Assembly (NCBI RefSeq): GCF_000264905.1
Contig: NW_006763160.1
Coordinates: 62,001 to 126,000, forward strand
Length of the DNA: 64,000 nt
Origin: Stereum hirsutum FP-91666 SS1
Taxonomy: Eukaryota > Basidiomycota > Agaricomycetes > Russulales > Stereaceae
Direction: 5' to 3'
The notes below the pieces were generated by a model. The model was not told the DNA's origin, made no database searches, and saw only the letters and a list, made by a program, of their open reading frames with translations. A program made the position numbers and the translations under genes. Below are positions 48,662 to 60,059 of this stretch, in pieces. Each line of letters starts with the position of its first letter. The first letter of the stretch is position 1.

Positions 48662-51600
48662 TCAAGTTTGAATGACCTCCCGTAACATCCTCCGGTGAGA
48701 GCTCATATCCCGAGTGTCATTGGGGATTCTCATCCGCGGTTCAACACCCGGATGATTGACATGAGGTCCAGTCTTCAAATGAATCATTACCAAGATGGCA
48801 AAAACACCACAATCATCATTGTTGCTTTGCTGCGACATCTGTAAAGAGGCATCATAAGACATAATTGACAAAAGTAGAAGAACTAAAGAGTCACTCACTG
48901 ATCCGCGTGGGTTCAGTTCCCATTCATCCCACTTCACTTCACCAGCTTCGCACAGAACCATGAGTCTCGAGACCCAGATCTTGAGAGCCTGTGCAAAATG
49001 CATGAGAAGAATTTATGTGAGTTGATGGCAAAGCAAACCTCAAGCTCTTCAGAATGTATCCCGCTGTGGCGTCCACTATCATACATCACAATCCTCTGGC
49101 CCTCAAAATCTACCAGGCCGACCATCCAATGATTGCCATCAACATGGATTGGGATGATGGTGCGCTTCCAATTATCCGTCATAGTTCGAGCGTATTTCTG
49201 CGACAGCATCAATGATGAGCATTCTCGTATACAAAGTGCTGTGTAGAAAGTACGTACCTTCAATACACCCATGCGCCACAAATCTGCCCAAGCTCGGTCC
49301 GTTTGGCTGTGAATAGCTGCTCTCAGCTGGCCATAAAAGAAGCTCGTCATGAAGAAGACAGAGTGGTCCTCCTTCCGTAGGTGCTGTGCAAAGTAGTTGA
49401 CAAGCTCGTCGTTGATGTGGCGGCAGTCTTCGAGGCGCTCAATGTCTCTAGTGTGGAGCTGGAAGGGCTTGGACGTGGAGAACAATGAGGTATCCTAGAA
49501 TGGACTTATCAGAAATCAGCAACATGAAAACGTCAGAGGAATATGTACCTTGAATTCTGCGATGATAGCATCAATCCGCCCAAGGTCCCCTCGTAAAGGG
49601 AAAGAAAATTCCTGTGCCGATCGGCTACCACTGGGGCGTGTCCAACTCTGTGCAAATTGTTCCTCAGCTTGCTCAATCCACTTCAATAACTCTGGGATCC
49701 GATTGATCCAGCGGATATTCTTGCACAGAAGATGTTCAGTGGACAATGGACCATTGTGCATGATCTCCAGCTCGGCTTTTGACGCAAAGAAGTCGATGTG
49801 GTCCTGCACAATTGTCAGTGCCGCTCGAACACATTGCAGGTTCTGCAAGCGGAAGCCCAACTGCACAAGGCCTTTGAATGCTCCCAGTTCTGGGTGGTCC
49901 CAGATCCATATCGCAATCTCATCAATGGTAGGAGGCTCGCAGATCCCCAAAATGGAAAGATTCATCGCCATCTGGAACTTGGTTAGGCCTGACTTCAGCC
50001 CAGGGATACCCAGGGACTCGATGAAGCGTATGGCCATGAGCCATGTCCGGAATAAAAGCGCAAGAAATTCCTCCCAAAGATCCGCGAGGGCAGGAGAGAA
50101 GAGTGGCGCAACTTTCTCCATCAATGAGAATTTGGAAGGGTCAAAGAAGGGAGATGCATAATCGAGTGGGTCGAAAGTACGGTCCTTTGCAGACTTGGTG
50201 GGGAGTAGTTTAAGGAGGTTGCTCGCAGAGCCATAGATGGTGCAGTTCGAAATCTGGAGCATTCCCTGCTGTCTGAGCTTTGGCGGAGGAGACTCATCGT
50301 CGGGGCTGATAGTGTCGGTATCGGCGAGATTGCACCGGGCCAATACTTGCTGATTATGCAGCAGAGCTGAACCGAAGTTGGTGAGAGCATCCGGGAGCGT
50401 GGCTGCGAAATATGTGTCAGGCTCGCCTGGACCTTGCGGATCAGTGCGTGCAAGGAAGAATTTCGTCATGCCATTTTGCCCCGTGAGCATCCAGAGGGTA
50501 AGATTGGCGGCACCCATGCGTCCAAGGAGCTTCGCCTTCGGTAGCTTCTTCAACAACAACCTCACCCCCTCATTGTCCCACCGAAACGGGGAAACCTGAT
50601 CCACATCACCAGGCCTATGCTTCCTGCCCACTCCTGCTCTCTCACCCACCAGAAACTGACGCAACTCGCTTCTCCCCGGCCCCATGCCCAACCGATAGTT
50701 CAGAGCTTCCCGCAAGATGATTGCTAATCCTCCAAAGTGAGGAGCCTCCCCGCCCACAAGGAGCTCAGCTCGCGTCAAATCCACAACTGGCCCCTCTCCA
50801 CGGTGTCCAAGTGCGTGAGTCTTGGGGCCGTGCTTGGCTGCGGTAGCCCCAGTCAGAGGTCCTCCTCGGTGAGCGGCTTGCTGGTCTCGAAAGTGCGCGA
50901 ATGAAATATGATTGCCACCAAGATATTGGAGGACTTGATGCTGACACGCATCCCCGAGATTGTGAATGGCCTCACGGATGTCATCGGTGATGTGTTGGTC
51001 AAGCCACGCTCGCAATGGGGCAAGTTCGATCTCTGGGCGTGTAAGGATCCTGTCGGCGAGGCGGTGACTCTCGATGGACGCATGCGAAAACACGAGAGAT
51101 GGAGACTTGAGAAGGGCCTCGATGGCTGATGCGAAGAAGATTCCCTCTGTGTGACAAGCGTCCGAGAGCAGTAGCAGAATCACTGCACGGCATATAGTAC
51201 GCGCGCGCACCTCCTTCCATCCTTTAGTCTTGACACGTTTGGTGTTGAAGGCAATATCCGACTCGGCGACCATTGCAAATACTAGCTCCCGCTCTATAAC
51301 CCCCTCAAAAATTTTCTCGGCGCGTTCTCGTAACCCTGCCCAGCCATGGCCCGCTCTCCCCTTAACATCTACTAGCTTCACAGTTTTATTCTCTGTTCCT
51401 GGTTCGTCGGGGCGTATATGGTAAAGATTCCATGGGATCGAGTCTAGGTCTTTGAGCTGCTTAGCCTGGCCTTCTTCGAGAGATCCAGTACGGCCCCTGG
51501 ACATCTTGTTTTTTTGCTGACGATGCAAAAATACGAATTGGATGATGTGGCGTACGAGCGGAGCGTATACTGGATAGGCCTGCAGGAGGTAGCTTCCCCA

Positions 51601-53213
51601 CCTTCGACCGCTGAACAAATCGTACGGATCACCATTATCAAGGCCAAAGTCGTCATCGTCGTGATGAACTGTGGCGGCATCGAACAGGACCTCGATGAGA
51701 ATAGGGAGGTCGCGTGTCAAGAATTGGTATACGACAAGAAGACTTCGACAGTGTTGCCAGCGGAGGATGGTAGCTAAAGTCTGGGCCTTGAGACTTTCCT
51801 TCTGAATTCGTGGTAGAAGGCGAGTTGATTCATGGAGGAGGGTGAAGGTCATGAGCATCGATGTTTCCTGAGACACGTGAGAGGAGGAGGGATAATCCAC
51901 GTGAAGTGGACTGTAGTCAAGCCAGCCACTGAGGAGCACCTGTCGTTTGGCAACGATGTTGACCTCCTTTATGATCTCCGTTAGGCCTTTTCCAGGGTTT
52001 GTGTAGTTGGTCTTGGGTTGGGCTCCGATGGTGTGCGCCACTCCTTGTAAAATATCCACCTCCTGCTCGAGTATCGCCCTGTCAATCACTCGCCTCAGGA
52101 GCTCTACATTCCCTAACTCGGGTGGTTCAGAATCAGCCGCACCGGTAGGCTTCCGCATTCGAACTACGCGCGTGCCTCCTTGGCACGACAGGAGCAAGTA
52201 GTCTCGAATTGCTTCTAGACAATTACTAGAGCAATATCAGCATGTGAGCTAGAAACTGTATTATATCTACGGCACTCACGGTAGATCCGACTCCTTATGC
52301 CACTGAGAGTTTTCGACTGAGAACCCAGCATATTTGACGAGATACCATTGGTCGGTTGCATCAAATTTCTTCAAGAGATCATAGAGATGAGTACGCCGAT
52401 TAAGACAGAGAAAGGGGGACATGTACATGGTTGATGACAGCCTCGACCTCAAACTCGTCATCTCCATAATCATCGCTATGTCTTGGTGCATGTTTCTTTC
52501 GCGGACTAGCTTCTTCTTCGGCATCTGCTTTCCGTTTGTTTTTGTTGGGATTGTCGCGCTCATCGTCCTCTTCGTTATCCGGCATCTCAGATTCACCTTC
52601 TGGATCGTAGTCCTCACCCCTGTGGTCATAAGGCAATTCTGAATCTGTAATAGATCAGTATAGATACAGAGTACGTAGAGAGCCAAAATACTTACCATTA
52701 AATGGCAGATCTGACAAGTCTGATAAAGCACTGCTGATATCGACTCCGACTGATGGGGTATCTGGTTGTTGTAGAACATAAGTATGGCACTAAAAGTACT
52801 TGCGATACATGATCATGTCACTTGCCTTGATTGTTCTCAGCAGAGGCTGGCTCGAGTTGCGTATCGACATCCATGATACTGAAGCCGGAAGCGGCAGACT
52901 GAGGTGTGGGTTCAGTCATTGTGGGCTCAGCAGAGGCTGGCTCGAGTTGCATATCGACATCCATGATACTGAAGCCGGAAGCGGCAGACTGAGGTGTGGG
53001 TTCAGTCATTGTGGGCTGTTGGGCCTGCTGGTCGGTGGACTCAGATGTCATCGTGTCAAGCTCAGCAGACGGCATCCTCAGTCCAGGCATCGCTGACTTC
53101 AACTGTGAGGCATAGTATGTGGCAAAGGCCGGTGCATTGACGGGATGGTGGATCCTGTCGGACAAATCCATGTGAGATAGACTAGATGTGTGGAGAGAAA
53201 GAGAACGTGCCAT
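48662..53213 (-). CDS. chromodomain protein with C-terminal Ulp1 (C48) SUMO-protease domain, 1366 aa
   Basis: Nine exons: 52826-53213, 52696-52761, 52427-52644, 52280-52368, 49549-52225 (2677 nt), 49258-49494, 49039-49197, 48899-48988, 48662-48838. Order: a Ser/Pro N-terminus with a duplicated 30-residue unit; an acidic then basic linker (EEEASPRKKHAPRH); a chromodomain at about 216-265 (DEFEVEAVINH, then QWYLVKYAGFSVENSQWHKE); a roughly 880-residue helical region I cannot assign; then a Ulp1-type cysteine protease. Its catalytic residues are all present: His in HVDGNHWMVGL (about 1248), Asp in VMYDSG (1265), Gln and Cys in SQQSNNDDCGVF (1312, 1318). So it could read histone methyl-lysine and cleave SUMO or a relative. 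Intron 1 appears to use a GC donor (AAG|GCAAGT). The start is uncertain: 53213, 53171 and 53090 are all in frame. It follows the dioxygenase-like gene on the same strand. Confidence 0.8.
52836..53015. repeat. 90-bp in-frame tandem repeat
   Basis: Two units (52836-52925 and 52926-53015) differ at one base and encode a 30-residue repeat containing TEPTPQSAASGFSIMDVD and QLEPASAE in the N-terminus of the chromodomain-Ulp1 protein. Confidence 0.9.
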
Positions 53214-56169
53214 ATGAAATCGTCGACTGCATCAATCACACGCTCGATGCCATCTTCACACTGCACTACCCATTCCACCTTGAGGACGATGAGCAACAAA
53301 CGACAATGAAAGACTTAGACCAATGCTCACTATCATGCCCTTTGGTGTTTGTTCGCGGAGAACCTTGGTTACTTTGTACGGAACATCCATATCTTCCGAG
53401 GTGGAAACAGGCATAAGGTGACCAGAAGTGATGGGTTGGAATAAACTGAGCTGAGGGATGGATGAGGATGAGGTGAACCATGAGGCCATGAGTTCGCGAC
53501 GGGAGTAGTACGAGTTTTTGGTGATTCCAAGCGCCATGTCTCTATGGCTTCGGTGCTTTGACGTAACGTAGGTCTTCATCTCCTCGATCAACGCCTGGTC
53601 ATTCGGATCAAAGGGATCATGTTTGGAAGCCTTGACAGGCACCCATTCGCCACTCTGAGGATTGCGACACCGAACCTGGGAAAGGAGCCAGTTCAAGGTG
53701 TTAGGCTGGTCCAACTTGAGACCACATGCTGCGAGCCCGTTCAAGAACTCGAAGGTCATTTCATGGGCAAGGCGGCTCGACGCATCCAAAGGCGACCCAA
53801 GCATGAACTGGCCATCCTGTGCGAAGTTGCGCGAGCGCAGTTCACTACTGCTCTGAGTCCCGAAATTCCCAAAGCCCGTAGAGGGCGTGACAGCATAAGA
53901 ACTGGAGCGCTCAGCAGTGACATCACTGGTATAGTAGACCAAGCCACAACGTGAGACTTCATCGGCCTGGTCCCAAGCATCACCAATTCCCTTCAGGTCG
54001 TCCATTTCGAAGGTGGAACCATGGTCGATACTGAATGGTGCAAACCCAGAATGGAGATCCTTGCCATTGAACATCACAAACACGATCCAGACGTCGAGCT
54101 CACGGCAGTAGAGACCAGGACGACCCAGCAGGAATGGGCCAGGGTCTGCACCTGTAAAAGTATACACATCAGCCTCAGATTCAGAGATATAAGGTGTAGA
54201 GCATACCTGGTGGCAACCGAAAGAGAAGGATAAAGAGCGTGATCATGGCGATATGATCAAGCCAATCCACGTGCCACTTCCCCTGTACCTCTCCGATACT
54301 CTTGATCATGTCGCCTCCAGACATTGAAGACGAAACATTCAATTGCAGAGATGTCGAACCTGGATCCATCCCACCGAGGGAAAAGAGGTTGTTGATCCAG
54401 GCATGGAAGTCATTGATCTCCATATCCTGCTTAGACAGAGACCACGACACGACTTGGCGGAACAGATAGTTGATGATTTCGAAGATTTCACGGATCTGAG
54501 CTCACATCTCCGGAGTGGCTACCTGAATCGCGGGTACCACCCGACCACGCCCCTCGCCTTGCTCAAGAGTGGCACCAAAGCTGAAAGAGCCATCGTACTT
54601 GAAAGTGACCACCAGGTTCATCTTCTTCCCCTTTGTCGCCCGCTGATTGAGCTTCAGAAACGCATACGCCCAGAGCGGCATGACTTCGGCCTCGGTGGCA
54701 GTGGCGGGACGGCCCATGATGAGGATGAACAAACGTTTGCATTTTGCTGTGATGGTCGCGATTTCCGGATGGTACTGCAGGGATTGGAGTGTCTCGCAGG
54801 AACCGGCAAACATAATCTTGCGTGGGTCGCCATCGAGGAACCAGACATGAGGAACTCCAGGGATCATCTGCACCATGCCAGGGATCGGACGGGAGGTGAT
54901 TTTCTTTGTTTGCTGGTCGTAGTCTGCATTGACGTTCGGCGGTGTGACAATGTGAAGGTTGTGGCTCTTCTCCCTCATCGTGGCGTCGAGGAGCATGCTC
55001 TTGTCCTGGACGTAGCAGCGATGACGCGCGAACCTGTTATCCTCCCGAAGAATCCATTCGTGGGAGTCAGGATACGTAGACCCTCGTGGTGGCTGAGTTG
55101 CTGCTGGAGGGATGAGACGTGCAGGAAGCTCGGGTCCATGGAACTTGGCAGCCTCGGGGAATATGAATCTGTCCAGGTCGGGCCACACGGCGTTCACACC
55201 ATGTTTTGGCATGCCAAACGGAAGTTTGACGTCGTCTGTGCTCAGAGTGTGAGACTCAAGTGGAATTGCAGTCACAGAGAGTAGTGACGTACAGTCATTG
55301 GTAGGAAGAGCATTGAAACCGAATTGTTCGAGGCCGATCCCAGCCTCCTCAGTCTTCGTTTCCTGAGAGTCAAGGATGACCCCTGGTAGCGAGATGAGTG
55401 GTGTACAGAGAGCTTTGATGAAGGAGCGTACCATTAACCTGATTCCGGCTAATATGTTTCTGAGTGTCGTCCCTTCCCATATCTCTGATTGACCCGAAGT
55501 TGGCTGTGGAAGAATATAAGGATTCAGATATTCTGTGCTGTCCAAGTGCGAGCTTACCGGGAGCAGCGTAGTCCCCCACTTTTATTGGTCCAGCCACGTT
55601 TGGTGGCTCTGTCACCGGGGCTGAGCGATTGCGGAAAGAGTCAGTATTTCAATGGCATATGTATTATACGGACATACCGGGACGCTCATGATGAACGTGC
55701 TGTGAGGGCCCCGCACCTGGTGTTTCGTCAAGATCTAAAGGAAAGAGTTTGGTTCAAACGATTCGCACTGGCAGGGACGAGGGAGGGGCCTTTACGGATA
55801 GATAGTTGGTTAAGGTGGAGGGAAGACATGCTTCGCCGAATAGTGTTGAATGGTGCCAATTCTTGCAAGTCAGTGTTTGGCGATGCACTCATTGAGTCCT
55901 GGGGGTCAGCTGATCGTGTACAGGTATGAGCTGGACATCAACCGAGAAATTATGGATTGCGCACCTCCAGGTGCCTGAGTGCCGCTGTGCTCATCGAATT
56001 CTGCAGCACTGCTGGTATCCTGAGAAAGGTAGAGGTGCAATTGGTACGTGTGTGTTAGGAAATGGGAGTACACATTATTAGCGATTCAGATAAACCGAAT
56101 AAAAACTTCACCCACCATATTGTCCAAATCTCTCCAAGTGGTATCGTCATGTGCCTCACCAGTACACAT
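53099..56169 (-). CDS. candidate TET/JBP-like Fe(II)/2-oxoglutarate dioxygenase, 830 aa
   Basis: Eleven exons: 56116-56169, 55965-56019, 55796-55909, 55678-55734, 55558-55620, 55432-55503, 55293-55382, 54538-55235, 54207-54495, 53331-54151, 53099-53278. I see a plausible iron triad: His476 and Asp478 in GKWHVDWLDH, and His531 in FNGKDLHSGFAP. Arg565 (SRCGLVYYTSD) could hold 2-oxoglutarate, although it is farther from the His than usual. The block VTPSTGFGNFG and the following GSPLDASSRLAHEMTFEFLN resemble what I remember of agaricomycete JBP/TET-like proteins, which oxidise 5-methylcytosine in DNA; this is recall, not a search. The first 150 residues are disordered. The exon 8/9 join is doubtful: either a 42-nt intron or an in-frame TGA at 54502-54504. 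The 3' end overlaps the next gene's N-terminus. Confidence 0.5.
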
Positions 56170-56584
56170 ATTAGTATCCTCCTGGCGTGTAGAATATTAG
56201 TCTTGTGGTCCCGATAATCATGCCGTGAGCAACCTACAGTTTGGTATGTCTTGCTGGAATGATTAGGTCGCTCTGGCCCGTGCTGTACAATCAAAGGAGC
56301 AGCATGAATGAAATAATAAACCGGAAGGGGGAGGGGGCAGGGTCCGGCTGGGGCTTAAACGCGAACTGATCGGCAAGCACCGGAGGCCTTCCTAAAGCGG
56401 TCTCCGGCGCTTCTTCGTCGTTCGTTCTCACCAAATGATGTCCAGGACGCGTTTTCCTTCGTTGACCGCCATCAGCGTGCCCTTCGCCCCCTAGTTGCCT
56501 GCAGTCTACGCTTTATATCCTCAGGTACCCCGGCCCATACACTCCAAATTTTTGCTAGCAGTGATCTCTTAAGTTCGCTTCACC
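56170..56584. other. intergenic stretch upstream of the dioxygenase-like gene
   Basis: Includes a G-rich run near 56325-56355 (GGAAGGGGGAGGGGGCAGGG). It should hold the promoter of the minus-strand gene and possibly of the plus-strand ORF at 56585. No gene is supported. Confidence 0.45.
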
Positions 56585-56927
56585 ATGCTGGGAAAGAGCA
56601 AAAAGAAAAAGGTGGGAAGTGGGGCAAGTTTGAAGGTACTTTATATCTATTTCTCCTGAATTAAGATTTCCTGCTTCCGCTTGACTGACGATAATCATGC
56701 AGAAACCCAAACCAACGACTTCATCTCATGCTAATCCCGACGATACACCTAGAAGCCCTCGAAAGCCGCGCCAGAACTACCGACAGTTGAACGATATGCG
56801 TGCTCCGAATCGTTCACCGGAGGAGATCGCTGTCGACCACGCACAGCATCAGCACCACTCAAAACTCTGCCAAGAAGAAAAGGAACAAATCATACCGTAC
56901 AAGGCGCAAACCGACTCCCCTGTCTAA
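56585..56927 (+). CDS. possible small basic protein, 91 aa, low confidence
   Basis: Exons 56585-56635 and 56703-56927, joined by a 67-bp intron with good GTACTT...TGCAG borders. It begins MLGKSKKKKVGSGASLK and continues with a Lys/Pro/Ser-rich stretch (KPKPTTSSHANPDDTPRSP). The last third runs antisense to the end of a decayed transporter fragment, so either the ORF ends by chance there or the gene was truncated when that fragment arrived. I recognise no family. Confidence 0.3.
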
Positions 56928-57238
56928 TCCTCGCTGCATACTTGAAGAACAAGAACGGTATCGGCGCAAGTACGAGGGCGATCCCGGCGATGAGTGTAGA
57001 CACCCAATTTATACCGAGCTAAGTACGAAACAGACGGTTCGGTTAAGAACTGGTGAGTGGTGAAGAAGAGCTGGGAGGGTGGCGGAACGCACTTTGTGAT
57101 ACATCTCAACAGTGAAGAGTGGTTGAGGAGGGCGCCGAGGGAGGCACCGATTGCGAGGCTGAGGAAGATGAGGCCGGTTTGGGAGATGGAGAGGTTGTGG
57201 CGTTCGATGAAGATGATGGGGAATGCTTCGAAGACTGG
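56890..57238 (-). pseudogene. decayed 3' fragment of an MFS drug/polyamine-type transporter
   Basis: Reading the minus strand from 57238 gives FEAFPIIFIERHNLSISQ, then GLIFLSLAIGASLGALL, which matches the region of fungal DHA1-type MFS transporters around the sixth to seventh TM segments. After a frame change, GIALVLAPIPFLFFKYAARI and RQGSRFAPCTV-stop match the C-terminal end of the same loop-TM unit. The N-terminal half, the start and the frame continuity are absent. The pieces lie in the expected order, so this is a truncated relic and not a working transporter. Confidence 0.55.
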
Positions 57239-57751
57239 AATGGTTCAGAAGTAGGTCAGTCACACGAACTGTGAGGACGATTGGTTGATACGCCAGATGA
57301 GGGTACGTACGTCCGTGCGCAATGCTGTTGAGTCGTTGTATCTCTTTGTGTTGGATTTTTTGAGTGATGAGGGGTAAAGTGGAGGAGGATTGGGAGTTGT
57401 ATGATTGGACAGATCGTAGTTTAGGTTTGGAAGATATTTTGTGATGGGAGGGACGCATCTAGTTGAATGTATCAGCGATACGATATACCTCAGCAGTGGT
57501 AATAGACGCACCTTAATGCTCAATAGGCTGAGTGAGTTCAATCGCAGGAGGCTAGAAGATAGTAGGTGAGAGAAAGAGATATGAGAAAATAGAGATCGTA
57601 TCATGATAGCAGCCATCGTGGGATGAAGAGTCGTCATGTGGCACCAGTGTGGCACCTTCCTGGACGTCCAGGAGGTTCAGAGGATAATTTCAAATTGCAC
57701 CAAAGACGCACGAAAAACAAAAATGAAATCAGATTGCTGCAGTAGTCAACG
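57239..57751. other. stretch between transporter relic and Ulp1 gene
   Basis: About 510 bp with overlapping short ORFs on both strands and no recognisable domain. It presumably includes the 3' UTR of the downstream-facing Ulp1 gene. Confidence 0.4.
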
Positions 57752-59707
57752 TCACAACTCATCCTTAGAGTCTGAAGGAATCTCAATAAGATCAGCAGCC
57801 CCAACATTCTTGCGTTCTGGATCCTTACGCTCAGCATAACCCAGTAGCTCCTCCACCAATGCAAGCCTTGTGCCACATAAATCGCCCGCCACACGTCCTT
57901 TGGGATCCTTCATGTTGAATCGGTATTCCAGAGGCACTCCTTCCGCATCAAGGGAGCCATGGAGAAGATGTTGGATAAATAGGAGGGTGAATATACCGCA
58001 ATCAAACCCGTTAGCTTGGAAGGGGACCTAATAGGTCTGAGCATTGACGACAAATTCAGAAAAGAGATTCAAAAGTGAACTTACCTCCTGATGAGGCTCA
58101 ATTGTCCAGAACTTGAACTCGGGAATCCCTAAGCCCAGAGCCTTCATAACCTTCCTCGTAAACATGGACAAAACCTGATCCAGATATTAATGGGCATCTA
58201 TGTAGGGAAGCGCGATCACGAAACATACCTTTACATACTTCCAATGCACAGTTTTGGTCCTATCATTGATACCCTTATTGGCATTATACGTCGGCTCAAA
58301 GCTGTCGTACAAAATGATCGATTTACCAGGGATGTCGATGTGGGCCACAATCCAGTGGTTCTCGCAGTCGTGGATTGGGATAATGAACCTGGTGGGTGCT
58401 TGTGCATCTTTCAGGCGCGCTGACAACCTGTCAATCTTGGAGAAGGCAGATAAATCAGTATAGAGAATATATATCCTGAATATATATACGCACACGTCGA
58501 TCGCCACCCACACGGTACTGGAAAACATGCTCCCATTCAGCCTCTAGCTTGCTGCCCTTCAAGGACTCAACATGAGGCTTCTCAACCAGACGACCTAGAC
58601 AAACCGTCCAGAAGCCTGTCTTGAAGATAGCGACTCGGTCACTCAGAGGTGGCTGCCATGAACCACAGAAAAAGTTGATGACATCGCCTGTAAGCCAGCC
58701 GCCAGGGAGAAGACACCTTAGGGTGAACTCGTCGTGATTCCTCTTGAACATGACATTAGAGCCGACCGTGGTTATTTTCTGATGAACATATCACTCAGCA
58801 TCATATACCACACTAACGGAGCAACATGATCACCTTCATGAGAGCGTCTTTCACCGAATTGTCTGACGACGGCACCCATTGGCCTTTCGTGAGCCAGGAC
58901 AGCATTTCTTCCTCAATCAACAGCACCAAGAGCTGCAGAAACTGAAGAAGGGGCTCTACATTGCGCACATTCCACCTGAGCATACCCCGTAGAGACAAAG
59001 GTGGGACCCAAAGACCAAGAACACCCGCTAACTCTTTCAATACAGCTTGTCCATGTGAACAAACTGCGGACCAACGGTCGCGCTTTTGCCGTGTCGTGTC
59101 GATACATTTCGAATCCCGGAGAGTGGCCTGTATATCGAGACGCCAGAGGTGGAGGAACGTACGGCTGTCAACCTGAAATTTCTCATACATCTCTGCCACT
59201 CCATCTTTCCCTAAATCCATCCTGAACTCTCTGAGTTTATCCTTGAGTTCCAGAAGTATAGGATAGACACGGGGTGGTATGCAAGTGCCGGCAGGAAGGC
59301 CTATTATTGAGGTCGAACAGATACTTGGATGCGGAGGAGCGAGAGGTGGCGGAGGCGAAGGTTCATGGGGCGGGGGAACAGGTGGAGGTGAAGGTTCGCG
59401 GGCTGGAGAAATAGGCGGAGGTGAAAGTACTCGGGTTGGAGGGTTAGGGAGAGGGGGAGAAGGGGACTCGAGTTTGTTGTTGCGAGCGAGCTTGGCTTTC
59501 TCTTTGACTTTGGCGGCACGAGTATCATCCTTGTGCGCACGAGTTACAATTTGTGATGCATCCAAGTTTCTGAAAAGATCGCGTTTTGATGCACGAAGCC
59601 TATAGGTTAAGCAAATAGTATCAGTAGTATTTAGAGCAAAATATTATCACGGCGCACCTTGCAGCACATAGATTCTTTCGATCCTTTTGCGCACGGGTCA
59701 GTGTCAT
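57752..59707 (-). CDS. second Ulp1 (C48) SUMO-protease-domain protein, 557 aa
   Basis: Six exons: 59658-59707, 58834-59599, 58494-58778, 58229-58435, 58085-58174, 57752-58027. The N-terminus is basic and helical (MTLTRAQKDRKNLCAAR, KVKEKAKLARNNK), then a proline-rich repeat region at about 60-105 (SPPPISPAREPSPPP and similar). A helical middle (90-270) of unknown function follows, then the protease fold: LPGGWLTGDVINFF (substrate-groove helix), His394 in HDCENHWIVAH, Asp411 in ILYDSFE, Gln470 and Cys476 in VPFQANGFDCGIF. The catalytic set is complete. It is not a close copy of the Ulp1 domain at 48.7 kb, so it is not a recent duplicate. The model needs a 50-nt first exon; a longer open frame upstream (to 60106) is less protein-like. 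Confidence 0.8.
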
Positions 59708-59950
59708 CGCTAGACGCAGAAAAGCAGCTTCATTAGATAGCCAGATATAACAAACGATAGCAGGACAAAGCCTCACCAAGACTGAATAGAGAGTAGCAGA
59801 ACAGCAAGAGCAGACTTGGTCAAGACCGAAGGCACAGGACGACGGAGGTAGACGAGAAGCGATGGAGTTGGGCGAGATCAACGAACGCGAGTAGGCGTCG
59901 AAGTGTAAGCGGAGAGTCAAAAGTGCCGCAAACTCGGATGCTCGGCAGAA

Positions 59951-59992
59951 TGGATTCAATTCGTTTCCAAATTTGGGAACGAATTGCATCCA
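59951..59992. repeat. 42-bp near-perfect palindrome
   Basis: Centred on AAATTT, with arms TGGATTCAATTCGTTTCC and its complement; 2 of 21 base pairs mismatch. It lies 244 bp upstream of the Ulp1 start codon at 59707 and could be a dimeric factor site or cruciform. Confidence 0.85.
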
Positions 59993-60059
59993 TGAATATT
60001 TCGACGATTTTGAAGGCGGCCGCGCGCCGGTGAAAGCCGGCGGAGTTTGAATTTCGTCG

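Noticed and set aside
49549..52225. Idea that the 880-residue middle region is a KDZ-type transposase
   Set aside because: I could not see the acidic triad or zinc motifs expected; left as unknown.
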